Shown in pieces: positions 46,302 through 59,288 of a DNA stretch of 64,000 nucleotides. Each line of letters opens with the position of its first letter. The stretch's first letter is position 1. Source of the DNA: Cycas panzhihuaensis (Eukaryota > Cycadophyta). The notes beneath the pieces are model-generated. The model ran no database searches and was not told where the DNA came from. It worked only from the letters and a program-made list of their open reading frames with translations. The position numbers and the translations under genes are program-made. The DNA is taken from positions 17,732,001 to 17,796,000 of the forward strand of contig CM041465.1 of NCBI GenBank assembly GCA_023213395.1. The letters are read 5' to 3'.

Positions 46302-47040
46302 ATTAGCATACTACAATTTTCAATTAATAGTTAGCATATTAGGGTTATGGCATTTGGGTTTAAAAGGTCACAAGTTCAAGTTTGGAAGACTCATCCCTAT
46401 AACACTCACTAATACCATAAAATAATTTTATTTTCACATCTTTGTACATATCTCTCAAAGGGAAAAATGCACATTTATTTAACACAATTTTAGTATATTT
46501 CTTCCAACTATTTATTTTATGTTTCTAAATAAATCTTTATAAGTATATATAAGTAATTTATTATAGAAAGATTTATTTGTTTATTCATGGTTCAAGTTGT
46601 ATGAGAACATAATCGTAATTGATAAATGATAATGTATTTAAAGGATAAAAAATATATATTTTACCCTAATTAAATTAAAAACATGTAACATATTCATAAA
46701 TACTTCAATATATTCTAAAACTAACATCTTAAAAAGTATTTGAATTTAACATAAAGTAACATTAATTTATTCACATCCTTTAATCAACCCTTGATAGATA
46801 TTTAAATAAATAAATATATACATATACACCATGAAAACCACATTCTTATATAAAGAAAGAACAACTATTAAATTTGCCTCATGATAAGGATACATGACAT
46901 ATTTTGACATACTATAGTAACATTTAATGACATTAAATTACATGTAGTTGTCACATATTAATCTAATATATGTTTATCATAAAATAAGGGTTACTTGATC
47001 TACTTATCAAATTGATATTTATCATTTTATTTCCATGGTA
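46302..47040. other. Spacer between G1 and C5
   Basis: AT-rich DNA without open frames. Apart from a possible SINE head at about 46325-46500 I see nothing in it. Confidence 0.5.
46325..46500 (+). repeat. Possible tRNA-derived SINE
   Basis: TAGCATATTAGG (46332-46343) resembles a pol III A box and AAGTTCAAGTT (46372-46382) a B box; the start-to-start distance of about 40 bases is close to tRNA spacing. GGTCACAAGTTCAAGT is a typical plant SINE B-box context. The 3' end, tail and target duplication could not be defined. It may also be a tRNA pseudogene or chance. Confidence 0.35.
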
Positions 47041-47296
47041 TGAAATGTTAGAATAATGTCCATTTGTTTAAACTACATGCAAAGGCATCTAGGAACTAGC
47101 AGCCCACCACCAACTATCTCTCAGCCACTACAAGATGTCATCGAGCTGACAAGGTAAGATTGTATTTTGATTTATTATTTTTTTAATATTTAGACTAATG
47201 GACAGGTAGAGGTAGACTCCCACCTCCCCAAAATCTATAAATATCTTGGGTGTATCACCATGGTTGTTTTTAACACTTCCATCGAATGTTTGGGGA

Positions 47297-47852
47297 TGTA
47301 GCATTCCAAAATATAGTCAAAGGTATAGTATATAACCATTCAAATCAAAGGTTTCTGAATGACAATTTCAACAATTTAGATGAAAGTCAATTATGGCATC
47401 TTTATCAAACGTTATGACTAACTAAAGTTAGCCTACCAAATTTGGAGGAGTTCTAGCTAACTTCCAGTATTAGTTTTAGGCAAGTTTATCCCCCTTTTCT
47501 GGCCAACTTCTATTACTATCTTTTGGTCACCTACTTAAGGAGGATTTATGGCCTCATTTTAGCATGATCATAGAAGTCTTAGACTATAGTATTTTTTGCC
47601 CTTTTGGGAGCATTGTGGAGGGTACCACACCTTAAAGAGGGATTCTTTATCATTAGTAATTTGTAAGATCTTTTGGTAACCTTGTATCTATTTAGTTTGT
47701 ATTCATTTCATACCACTTTATATTTATATGTCATAAGTATTCAAGTGGATTTGTATTATTGTTCTCTTGATTGAATATTTTTCAAGTGCATTTGGTGGAT
47801 ATTTTATCTATTTTTGTAAAATTTATTAGAGGAATTATGTAAGATTATTACA
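47297..47852 (+). repeat. E6 left LTR
   Basis: 556 bp, ending ATTATTACA, two bases before the primer site. Confidence 0.85.
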
Positions 47853-47989
47853 AGTGGTATTAGAGCTTCATTTTGAAGGGAAAAGGCAGAGATAAAAGCT
47901 CAAAAAGGTCAATTCAATATTAAAAAATGTTATGAGGTAATTTGTATTGGTTTTCTTTAATGATATCCTAATCTATAACAAAATATGGG

Positions 47990-48480
47990 AAGAACAATTG
48001 GAACAAATAAAGCCTAAGGGAAAAAATGGAGACATAATTTTTTTATTTAGAGGATTATAAGGGCATGAAAAAATAAATAGTAGATTTTAAGTTCACATCT
48101 AATATAGAATTTGAAGAGTATGGACCAATATTAGAAATGATATTGAATGGAAAAGCTTATGAGTGGTTTATTAATTGGGCTAAAGAACCTTTTCTATGGT
48201 ACCAGTTTTTAGAGGCAACTACCATAGCTTTTAAGAAACATAAGCAGGGTGAGATTCAAGCTAATGAGGAAGGGTAAGAAGAAGACATTAGCAATGAGGA
48301 GATCTTAGAGGTTTTGGAATATCTAAAATGAGATCTAGTGTAGAGAAAATAATATGATGACATAGAAGACCTTAAGCACGTACAAGCAATAGAAGAGTCT
48401 CATTTCAACATTAGGGAGGAAATCCAAAGTGAAGTTACATAGGAGCAACATGAAGATAATGAGGAACAAGTAGATTTTTC
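47990..48480 (+). pseudogene. E6 gag remnant
   Basis: The translation contains a retrotransposon-gag-like block: ...FEEYGPILEMILNGKAYEWFINW (Gly-x-Ala-x-x-W core, about 48111-48180), a downstream FKKHKQGE helix and an acidic Glu-rich end. Stops are frequent. No zinc knuckle is visible. The assignment to a Ty3/gypsy-type gag is by the G-x-A-x-x-W pattern only. Confidence 0.5.
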
Positions 48481-49463
48481 TTAATAAATTTCATGCAAGG
48501 TACCCACTGATCTTGTATTGCACATGCACATTTTATTCAGTAGTTTTATATGTCCTCTCTCTTTCCCTAGTCTAATAGTAATAAAAAATCCCTTTTCTCC
48601 TCCACCCATAGTTAACCATACTCTTAATTCTCGTACCTTTAGTTTTTTCGTAGGTCAAATTTTAATTTCCCTCAATAACCCTAGCTCATCTTTGTATTCA
48701 CCTACTCCTTCACCCCCTATAGACCTTTCTCAATAGGATACGCTATAACTTTAATATGTTCATTGGGTTTTATCTCTTAGTATTGGCCCTTACAAAACCC
48801 CATTTGACTTTTCCCAAACCTCCTCAATTCTATATTATCAATATCTCCTTTCTCCATTAAATCTTTCCTATTATTTGAGTACCAATCCTAAAACCCTATT
48901 AAATTTTTTTTCCCATAAATAACATGTATCACATATTCCCCATCTATTTTTCTCTCCCAAAAGGTATTGTGGTCCAACAAAACTGGTACAAACTTTCATC
49001 TCCATCTAAGACATATTCTAAAATTTATACCTTCTTTCTATACCTTTTAAGCTATGTTTGATCTTAGTTTATTCACCCTTTTCTTTTTCTCATAATAGGC
49101 AACCATCAATCTATGACCCTCATGACCAATTCTTTTCCCAAAGCCTTCACATCCTTTTCCAAAATTCATCCCATAAAGAAATAAAAGATGTACATGTAAG
49201 GAAAGACCAGGACAAGTCAATTGAGATCCCTCATAGGTCCTAGGATCCTTCTAATTTAGAACAAGACATCATATGTATCTGGTCCTAAGAATAAATATTA
49301 GCAAATATAAAATGCATACTAATAAAGCTCCATAAAAGATGTAAGATTGAACCAAATCTTCATGACCTATAGGATCTAGTAGGAGGTGTTTGGAAGATTA
49401 GACTGAGTTATAAACATTTCTTAATACTTCAAGGCTGAAGTATTATTTTAAGGGGAGGGGAAA
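48481..49463 (+). other. E6 3' internal region
   Basis: T- and C-rich DNA giving two short frames (48518-48736, 49058-49243) rich in Ser, Pro and Phe that I regard as compositional. It ends with the polypurine tract. Confidence 0.5.
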
Positions 49464-49939
49464 TGTAGCATTCTACAATATCATCAAAGGTATAACATAT
49501 GATCTTTTTAAATCAAAGGTCTTTAAATGATGATTCCAATGGTTTAAACGAAAGTCAATTTTGACATCTTTATCAAAAGTTATGACCATTTAAAGTTACG
49601 CTACCAGTTTTAGAGAAGTTCTGGTCAACTTCTATTTAAGTAGTATTAAGGATAATATCACCCAGCATGGATAACTTCTAATTGAAGTATTTTGATCACT
49701 ATATATAGGAAGTTTGGGCCGCATCCCAAACCATCATTTAGAGGTTCTTTTGGTTGTGCATTTTTAGTTATAGGGCTAAAATTAGCTCACATATTTGGGG
49801 GCTATAGTTTGGAGGGTTCCTTGCCTTAAAGAAGGAAGCTCACTTCTTTAGGAAATACCACATCTAGTTATTGTCTTTTATGGACTACTACCTATATTTT
49901 TTAGGAAAATTACTATAAAAGTAGAACCAGATTACTACA
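49464..49939 (+). repeat. E6 right LTR
   Basis: 476 bp, about 80 bp shorter than the left LTR, ending GATTACTACA, followed by GGAGA. Confidence 0.85.
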
Positions 49940-50007
49940 GGAGATTTGTTATAATTCTTTAACTATGGATTAATTCATTCTGATCTATTATATCCTTTAT
50001 AATCTAC

Positions 50008-52603
50008 ATTTGGTATTAGAGCTCTTAGGTTACTATCTGAAAAATATACCTTTGACCTCCTTGTGAGATTCATAGCTCTTATTTGGTATCATTTGGTATG
50101 TACATTATCAATTATTAAAGTTTAACCTTATAAAGTTATTTGTTATATTATTGATTTTTTTGATACAGCTCTCTATGCATCCTTATTTATTTTATGGAAT
50201 TTGATCAAGTATTATACTTAGCTTCACCAAGCTCTTACTCTTAATTGAGTAAGTAGAATTGTGCCATATGACTAACTACTTGTTTTAACTGTGACTAAGT
50301 TCTCTACTTAGCATTGAAGATAGTTTGAGATTTCATCTCTCTGTTTATAAGATATCCCTCTCTAAGCCTTGGCCTCTTCATAGGTCTGTAAGAATCTTGC
50401 TACCTAGTTGAGATGAAAAGCTCTATGACCCATTTTTTCCTTAGTATGACACCTTAAATAGGGTCACCCCCCCTCTATTGGCAGTTTATATTATTCTTTG
50501 AGTGTTAGAGATTCATCCTGGAGTTGTATAACCTCTCAGTTCTCTGTGTACCTTTGCAACTCTCGTGTGGTATAAACATGATTTAAAATCTTTTCTTTCA
50601 AAAATTCCTTCTTCTAATAGTCCTCTATAGTCCTATGCACCTGATCTTTGATCATTGATACTAAATCGAAGGCATTTTAGTCATGTTCAAATCATTATTC
50701 CTCTCCTCTAAATTCATGTGAATGCACAATTCGTGAGTCATTTTTTTCTTCTTTCTTTACTTAGATGTCAAATATATTTATGTATTTATCCATTTGTGAT
50801 ATTTGATTAGCCACTAGAATCAAATTTGATCTTCTTTGATTAATATATTTGGAGTTTTTACATTATTTTTATGAATTTCTACATTTATATGTGAGTGTTA
50901 ATCACTTGGATTAGCGTCTATTCACTTTTCATTGAAATCTTTTATTTTTTCAAAAGTTTCAACAAAATTAAATTGAATTGGATTGTGATTTTAATTCCAG
51001 GCATGTGATTTAGCCTTAGCCCCCCTCTAGTGTCAGCTTGTGGTCACATTAATCCCCCAGGTGAATATGGTTTTAACCATTTAGGGGGTAGATTCCAAAT
51101 AAATATAAGTTACTTTTTATAATTTTAGGTTTTAAAGAACTTAATCCTATTTTATAAATTTTGAAGTTTGAAGCCCCCTTTGGACCCTAACAGGTGGTCA
51201 CATTAGCCCCCATATGACCAGGGGGCTTTCACCTAAGGGGCTTAACCCCCCTCTCCCTTCTTGTTAATTTCTTTATCAATAAAGGGTCTTTATATTATTT
51301 CTTTTATATCTTTTGATCTAGGAGTCTGTTATTCGAATGGTTAGATCTATTGGAAAGATATTTTAATTATCTACATATTTAAGTAGCTTTTAATGAGATC
51401 TAAAATTATTTTATAGAGTTTTAAGGCTAGTGAAATCAAGGCTTTTATTTGATCTTAGTTTACCTTATTTTTTAAATATTTCAAGTAATTTTTCATTCTA
51501 ACTCTATATACTTACTTGATATTGAGTTGATAAGTTGTTGTTGATAGTTTTTTATCTATTTTAAAGGCTTACAACTGAGTTTTACAACTATTTAACCCTA
51601 CTTTGGCCTCCTAAACAGAAGAAGCCCTTTTGGAAACAAAAGCTTTAAATCAATATACTTAAACTCCTTATAACTCTGTTCTAAAGTTGCTACCTTATTT
51701 TTTATCTTATAAACTTGATTCTAAAGTTTTTAAGGCATATTTTCTACTTATTTAAGGTTATTTTTTACCTCTTTAAAGCATTCAATTAAAGGTGCATTTA
51801 AAATGAAAAAAAAAAACATATTTCAGGATTACTTTCATAAGCGTACCTTGCATTTTTCTTTAGATTAAAAGAGCTCATATAGAAGAATATTTATTGTTTA
51901 TTTATTCTTAATGGTTTCACCTATATAATGAAATAAATAGAAGGCTCATTTTGCTTAATTTTATCTCTCAAAAGTATTTCAAGATGTATTTCATTATATA
52001 AGATCATTCAAAAGCACTTTATTCCCTTTTAAAGCTTATTTGAATCCTTGTGAAAATTATTTTACAAAAGCATTCATTGAATCCAATTTAAAAGGATATA
52101 TTTTCCTTTTATTACTATGTTATCTTTTCATTGATTAAGAAGACATCTATTTGAAAGTCCATGTATATTTCAAGTTGTTTATTGGCTCATTAGGAAAGCA
52201 TCTTCAAAGTTGATTTAAGGCTATCTCTATTATACTTGAAAGCTTAAATAAGGTCCATTATATTGCATAATTATAAGCTCATTTCATAGGCCTTTAAGGT
52301 TCATATATATCATTTTGAATAGTAAAATAAATTATAGATTTATTTTGTTTCTCTATTAGCTCTTTATTGATCAATCAAGGTTCTTTTAAAGGTGCATTTA
52401 GTTTGCTTCAAAAGTATTTCATGGTATCAAGATGTATTTAGAATCATTAGAAGCTTGTTTACTTCATTTGTATATCTTTATTCAAAATAAGAATTTATTG
52501 ATTTTAGTTTAAAAAGATACATCTTACTTTTATTATTAAGTTCCTTTTTAGTTATTGAATAAAAAGGAATCATACCTTGTTAAGTAAAACTACACACATA
52601 TAT

Positions 52604-52663
<60 letters not shown>

Positions 52664-53288
52664 TTAAAAAGATAATTACCTAAAAGAACCTCCTTTATTT
52701 CTAGCCTTACAAGGGGAACAGTTAGGACCCCTGAAGTTACCACCATGTATATGCCCTTGGCCTACTCATATTGGATGAGGAATATCATTAGTTATCTGAT
52801 GTATTAAGTGGAAAGATGAGGTGAGAAACCTATTCTATTTTAGAGTATGGAGACCAAGGCTAGACCTAGAGAGGGTGAGTGCCTTGGTTGGTAAAGCCAT
52901 CATCACTAGATCTATCACTATGCATAAGACCAATGCATATGGATAAACAAGACAAGGGGGTCTAACACCTTCTTTGCAACTTGTGTACTAAGGTGTATTG
53001 AGCTAAACACTTACATATTGGTATATTGAGTCCCTAATTCACCACTTATGAGGAGTTCCACTAGACAAGATAACAACTAAAGTCTTTCCTTAGAAACTCA
53101 TAAACTTAGAGCCTAGAAACCTTCTTAGAGACTATGACAATTATCAAAACTTTATTTGAGATATCTATAACTTTGAAGGACACTTATCAAAAATTAATTT
53201 GGGACATCTATAACTTTGGAGGATACTTATCAAATCTTTATAACTTTGGGAGACACTTGGTAAAAGTTTATTTGAGATATAATAGCAG
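50008..53288 (+). other. C5 long leader, unclassified
   Basis: 3.3 kb between PBS and gag with no open frame above 60 codons on the coding strand and no retroviral motif. It contains CCCCC/GGGGG-rich blocks near 51020-51250, a possible diverged internal duplication (51955-52140 with 52395-52570) and a microsatellite (52606-52661). A hidden old insertion is likely but I cannot delimit one. Confidence 0.5.
52606..52661. repeat. Microsatellite (CATA)n(TA)n
   Basis: A run of about six CATA units passes into about sixteen TA repeats. Confidence 0.95.
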
Positions 53289-54450
53289 TTAGTTTTAGTA
53301 ACATAATTATTCTAAAATTTAATGGATCTAAATTCCTGAATTGGAGTAGGAGGATGAGATCCATTCTTATTGCTAAAGATATATGGGATATTATGAAGAC
53401 ATGATACACTAAACTAAGTCAAAATACAATTGATATAGAGAAACTAGCATTCAAGGAAAATATAAAGAAGGATAATGAGGCCCTTGCATTGATCTTTTGT
53501 GTCCTAAATGATTACATATTTCCTAGGGTAAGTTAGGAAACCAAATCTAAGGAGGCTTGGGATACTTTATAACTTATTTATTAATGGGTAGCCTCATCCA
53601 AGCTATAAACCTTAAGAAGTAGATTTGAGAACTTAAGAATGATGTCTAACGACTTAGTTACTGAATTCATAACCAAGGTTCAAGACCTTATAAACTAGAT
53701 GAGATCCCTTGGCAAAGCATTAACTAAATAAAGGATTGTTGAGAGAAGTTTAAGATGTGTTAGTAAAGTAAAATGATTCGAAATATTGGCAACTAGTATA
53801 AAGGCTTCAAAGGATTTGAGTACCCTAAAAATTAAATAAATAAGTGCCATGTTAATAGTGGTTGTAAAGAAGAATAACACAAGTGAATCACTAGAGTATG
53901 CATTTACAACCAAAGCTAGGATCAAATCAAACTCATAAGTTGAAACTTCAAAATCTAGGGATCAAACCCTAAGGGGGAGAGAAATACACCCTAGATAAGA
54001 AGTACATCAAGAATAATAAGTTAGATATCAAGCTCCACACTTAAGAAATCAAGGAGTAAACTAAAGGAATCCTAGTCATACTAGATATCAAAGTCAAGAA
54101 AGGCACCATGAGGTAAATTAATGTTGTCACAATTATCAAGGCTATGTGAACTCTCAAAGTACCAACTTCAATTATCCTAATAATAGACAAAGGGATAACC
54201 AAGCTCCATATTTAAAAAGAGGGAGACCATCCACTATTGATAGAGCTAATCCTCAAGGTAGGAGTTTTAGCTATGGAAGAAGGGATCTAATTCACTGTTC
54301 ATTTTGTAACAAAGTTGGTCATATAGAAGATAAGTGTTTTTCTAAGAATGGTCCACCTACTAGGGGAAGTGTCAATATAGTTGTTGAAATAAGGAAAAAT
54401 GATCAACTATTCCTATCTAATTTTATTGTTCATGAGGAAGAAAAAGACTA
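53289..54450 (+). pseudogene. C5 gag
   Basis: Starts with a copia gag block (KFNGSKFLNW...MRSILIAKDIWDIM, about 53308-53400), passes SKEAWDTL and a KDLSTLKI motif (about 53813), and ends with a complete zinc knuckle C-x2-C-x4-H-x4-C at 54296-54337, the only intact CCHC box in the window. Stops break the first half; the last 102 codons (54146-54454) are open. No clear initiator was found. Confidence 0.8.
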
Positions 54451-55740
54451 TTGATACATTGATTCTAGTTACTCTACTCATATGAGCCACAAATAAGATA
54501 TATTTCAAACCATTGATAGAACTAAAAAGCGGTCCATTATGTTTGAAGACAACACCTTACATGAATCCATTAGAAGGGATAACATCATCCTAAAGAAGAA
54601 TCAGGTGAATATTGACATCTTGATGACATACTCTATGTTCCATCCTTAAATAAAAATCTTTTATTAGTAGGAAAGATGATGGTTCAAGACTATAAAGTTA
54701 TATTTAACAATGGTGAATGTTCCATTAAAGATAAGAGAAAGAATAAGGTGATAGTTACCAAAATAAAAATAACCAAAGATAGACTCTTCAAGCTTATTCT
54801 CACCCCATCAAATAACTATGTTTTAAGAAGTATAGTTAATCTTAATAGTGATATATGGCATAAAAGATTTAGCTATTTAAATTATAATAGTTTAGAACTC
54901 ATGAAGAAAATAGATATGGTTGATGGGCTACCTTATATTGAAGTAGACAAAGATATTTATGAAGGTTGTCTCCTAGGAAAACAACACAGAGAAAGTTTGC
55001 TAGATGGTAGCTATAGAGCAAAAGAACCACTCCATCTAATCTATATAGATCTTTGTGGGCCTATGGATGTTCCTTCACTAGTAGGTGCTAAATACTTCCT
55101 CATATTCATTAATGACTACATAAGGAAAACTTGGGTCTATTTCTTAAAGTTTAAATTAGATGTATTCAATTACTTTGTCAACTTAAAAACCTTTATGGAA
55201 AGGCAAAGTAGACATAAAATACTCTCCCTAAGATTAGATAATGGGGGAGTGTTTATTTTAAATGAGTTTAATACCTACTATACACATCATAACATCAGGA
55301 GATAACTCACCAATCCTTACACCCCTCAATAAAATGGGATGGTTAAATAGAAGATTCATATTATAGTTGAAACAGATAGGTATATGTTGAAAGATAAAAA
55401 GTTAAGACATGAATTATAGGTAGAAGTTATCCACATTGCTATTTAACTACTCAATAGGTGTACCACCAAGGCCCTCAGGTGGATGACACCTGAAGAAGCA
55501 TGGACTAAATATAAACCTAGTATTCACTATTTAGGAGTCTTTGGTTGCCTAACATATGTTTATGTCCCTAAATAAAAGAGGACTAAGTTAGATGATAAAA
55601 GCATCAAATATATATTTATTAGCTATAATGATGCTTCCAAATCTTATAAAGTATATGATCCCAAAGCACAATAAGTCATGGTGAGTAGGGATATTATGTT
55701 TAAAGAAAATGATTGTTGTTATTTCAATTATGTTCAAGAC
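54451..55740 (+). pseudogene. C5 protease-integrase
   Basis: Protease: WYIDSSYSTHMS at about 54454, where the catalytic DSG has become DSS. The 209-codon frame 54676-55305 holds the pre-integrase domain (IWHKRFSYLN, a GCLLGKQHR motif near 54970) and the integrase core with first Asp (IYIDLCGPMD) and second Asp (LDNGG, about 55237). The Glu region near 55345 reads NGMVK, so the catalytic Glu is lost. Stops follow every 30-60 codons after 55305. Confidence 0.83.
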
Positions 55741-57536
55741 AAAGGAAAAGGTGTTATGATAAACCTTGATTCAATAACTAGGTCTACATATATGCCACCT
55801 AGATAGGATTTAAGATAGAGCATTGGTGTACCAAGTGGGGAGAGAACCTCCTCTTAACCTCCACCATAAAGATTTCCTAGATGGATTCAAATGAACTATA
55901 ACTTGGATAATATTTTAGATAATGACTATAATAGAAGATCTACTTATTCACATAGGGTAAATTTTGTCCTTATAGGTCAAGTCATGGAAACTCATGAGCC
56001 TTATACCTTTGAGAAGCCTAATACTGATGATTATTGGAGAAAATCCATGGAAGAGGAATACAACTCCATAGTGAATAATGATATATAGGAACTTGTTGAT
56101 CTTCCTCTCAAAAAAAAGGCTATTGGTACCAAATGGGTTTATAAGACCAAATTTATATCTAATGGATCAACTAATAAACATAAGGCCAGACTCGTAGCCA
56201 AAGGATATGCCCAAAGGGAAGACATAGACTATAGCAAAACCTTTTCTCTTATTGAACGTATGGAGATAAGCTGTATGATGTTGAGTTTGGCTACCTAAAA
56301 GGGTTGGAATGTTCATCAAATGGATGTCAAAAGTACATTCCTTAATGGGTATATTGAAGAAGATATCTATGTCCATCATCCACTAGGTTTTAAAGTCAAG
56401 GGGGGAGAAGATAAAGTGTACGAACTAAAAAAGGCACTTTATGGATTAAAACAAGCACCTAGGCCATGGTACTCTTGTATAGATAAATATTTCAAAGACC
56501 AAGGATTTAAAAGAACCTAATTAGATTGAAATTTATATATTAAAATCATAGGAGATTCCATCTTGATAGTGAGACTTTATGTAGATGACCTTATCTATAC
56601 ATGAAATGACTCCCACCTTTCACAAATGTTTAAGGATGATATATGTAAAGAATTTGAAATGACTGATTTAGGCTTAATGCATCACTTTCTAGGATTAGAA
56701 GTATGGCAAGATGATAATAACATTTTTATTTCCCAAAGAAAGTATACCTTGGACTTATTTTAAAAGTTCAAGATGAATGATTGCAAAACCTTAGTAATAA
56801 CTATTGAAGGTGATATTAAGTTATCTAAATTTGATGATTCTATAGTAGTAGATCCCACTCCTTATAGATAATTGATTAGTAACCCAATATATTTAACATC
56901 AACACAACTTAACATTATGCATGTGGTTATTATAGTTTTAAAGTTCATACAATATCCTAAATCCACTCATTGGTAAGTAGCTAAGAGGATCTTATAATAC
57001 TTGAAAGGTACAATAGATTATAGGTTATACTATAAATCTTCACCAAACCTCAAGTTGATTACATATATAGACTCATATTGGGTAGAAGATAGTGATGACA
57101 AAAATATACTTTAGGGTATATATTCAGTTTAGGTTTAGTAGCTATTGCATGGAGCACAAAGAAACAAAATATAATTTTCTTATCTACACTATAAGTAGAA
57201 TATAAAGTAGTAGTTTCAGGTGCATATGAGATAGTATAGTTATGACAACTTCTATATGATCTTAAAATGGAACAGAAAAGCCCAACTAAGATTTGGTATG
57301 ATAATCAAAGAACCATTCAAATGACTCATAATCTAGTTTTCCATAGTATAACTAAGCACATTAAGACTCAACATCACTTCATTCAGGAATTGGTCCAAGT
57401 AGGTGAAATTGAGTTAGTGTATTATAGCACAGAAGACCAAATGATAGATATCTTTAGAAAGGATTTAGAAAAAATTAAGTTCCACAAATTTAGAGACAAA
57501 CTTAGAGTTATGCATAATGGACATTGTGGTGGAGAA
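55741..57536 (+). pseudogene. C5 reverse transcriptase-RNase H
   Basis: RT: KWVYKTKF, KARLVAKGYAQ, the 66-codon frame 56320-56520 ([22 protein letters not shown]) and the active site YVDD at 56578-56589, then LGLMHHFLGLEV. RNase H is weak: a YLKGT block near 57000 and a final 91-codon frame (57267-57542) with WYDNQRTIQM and KHI..QHHFI, which runs a few bases into the right LTR. Many stops. Typical copia layout. Confidence 0.85.
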
Positions 57537-57853
57537 TGTTAGAATAATGTCCATTTGTTTAAACTATATATAAAGGCATCTTAAGAACTAGTGAGCCACC
57601 ACCAGCCATCTCTGAGCCACCATAATCCATCCTCAAGCTGACAAGATAAGATTGTATTTTAATTTATTATTCTTTTTAATATTTAGACTAATGATTGGGT
57701 AGAGGCAAACTCCCACCTCCTCAAAATCTATAAATATCTTGGGTATACCACCCTGGTGGTTTTTAATATTGACATTCAATGTTTGGAGATTTGTTGTAAT
57801 TCTTTGACTATGGATTAATTCATTCTGATCTACTCTATCGTTTGTAATCTAAA
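57537..57853 (+). repeat. C5 right LTR
   Basis: 317 bp, uninterrupted; used as reference for the E6 target site. It is followed by TGAAA. Confidence 0.9.
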
Positions 57854-58450
57854 TGAAAAAGTATTTTAGATAAAATTTTGATCAATTCTTAACGAATTAT
57901 CATATACTCACCTAGTCATCCTTGTGTAAGACATAGGTAGGCTACTTTCTAACCCTTATATAGGTAAACTAAAGGGGATTTGATAAGCAAAATAATCATA
58001 TAGGTATGGGGTAGTCCAGGTGCATTCATACTTCAATTTACTATTAGTTAAAATGAATTATGGGGGGAAACTAATGTGTAAGCATATGGTTTAATTTCAT
58101 TCTAAAATTTAGAAAACCAAATATAAATGGGATAAAGATATTTTATATAGTTACATTTACATGTAGTTGCATTAGTGATCTAGTATGCATTTTCAATCTG
58201 ATTTTAAACTAACTCCTATAGGGGTTTAATGCACATTGCTATTGCTAGAAAATTATAAAAATATAAATAAAAGAAAAAGAAGAAAAATAATATTTTTTTT
58301 CTTAGTTCCACAAATACACAATGAATTTAAGATGTGGTAGATCTTTAGTGCTACCTTCTAACTTTGCTTATGTGTATTATTTGTTCATCATTTTAGTCTA
58401 TAATATTTTATTATACTAAATTTTTAATCAAGGCATTATTGTTGAAGTGT

Positions 58451-58620
58451 TTTCATTTCATTGATCTATCATTGTCTCCTAGGATTCATAAGCATATCCT
58501 AGGTATTTGTAAAGTCAAAATCCTATCTCATTACTTTTACCAAGAAATTACTAGAATAAAACCCATCATTAACATGGAGCCTTAGAGTATGTGAATCCCT
58601 TAGCTAACTATAACAAGTTC
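58451..58620 (+). repeat. Diverged direct repeat, copy 1
   Basis: Matches 59570-59735 over about 165 bases, sharing AAGTCAAAA.CCTAT, ATTACTAGA.TAAAACCC and TGGA.CC..A.AGT.TGT blocks. Confidence 0.7.
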
Positions 58621-59288
58621 CTAATAGGCATGTGGTCATATAGGTACACTTTATTTACTTGGATCTATGCATAAAAACCTAGTTTATAAGTAACTTTAAT
58701 AGTTACTGGGGTACCAAAGAGTAAGTAGGTTGATTATATACACACTCTTTGGGAGTATGTTACAAAATTATAACTAGCTAAGTGGCCTTCTCTATGAAGA
58801 CCATATAGATCTTTATCTTTCCATTGTATGTACTATTTGTTATGACTTAAGGCATCTTATAGCTTACCTTGAGTTCATAGCTAAGATTAGAGATGGTAAT
58901 TCTTACACTCTTAGGCTACATTAACTAGGGGAGAGCACCCATTAGTCCTTGGTCAAAGGAGTGTATAGGTAGCCTTACAGGCCTTATGGTGGCCATTCCC
59001 ACTCACTTTAGAGAAAATATTAGCATGATAACCTAGTATTTCTATATTCTTTAGACTAAACTAAGCCTTGCTCTTAATATTAATTTTTTTCCTTTAGGTC
59101 TATTAAATACTTTAGACTTAAAATTCATATATATATGATGTACATATTTTACTATCATTCAATTGGATGCTCTTTACTTGATAAATTTAGTTTTTAACTT
59201 ACAAAATGATATTTCAGATTTTAACTTCTTACTAGGGCATATGGGATATATTTAGGTAAAATCTAGAGTCATTATATTTTTCTCATTA

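Larger units (their letters stand above)
47297..49939 (+). mobile_element. E6: gag-only LTR element in the C5 left LTR
   Basis: LTRs 47297-47852 (556 bp) and 49464-49939 (476 bp) start TGTAGCATTC and end TACA. Target duplication GGGGA (47292-47296) / GGAGA (49940-49944); the intact right LTR of C5 reads GGAGA at this place. PBS TGGTATTAGAGC behind the left LTR (47855); polypurine tract AAGGGGAGGGGAAA at 49450-49463. Internal 1.6 kb has gag traces but no pol, like the TR-GAG class of non-autonomous elements. Confidence 0.88.
47046..50007 (+). repeat. C5 left LTR, split by E6
   Basis: 47046-47296 and 49945-50007 join to match 57537-57853. TGGTATTAGAGC (50010-50021) follows as primer site. TATAAATAT at about 47234 is a candidate TATA box, also in the right LTR. 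Confidence 0.9.
47046..57853 (+). mobile_element. C5: Ty1/copia element
   Basis: Target duplication TGAAA is perfect (47041-47045 and 57854-57858). The left LTR is 47046-47296 plus 49945-50007 (314 bp without E6), the right LTR 57537-57853 (317 bp). PBS at 50010. Degraded gag-PR-INT-RT-RH at 53289-57541. It is a different family from C2/C3. The leader is unusually long (3.3 kb). LTR ends are TGTTAGAATA and ATCTACA/ATCTAAA. Confidence 0.92.

Noticed and set aside
48518-49243. Ser/Pro/Phe-rich small frames that could be a secreted peptide
   Set aside because: T/C-rich composition inside E6, no signal-peptide layout that stands out, no conserved start and no family match.
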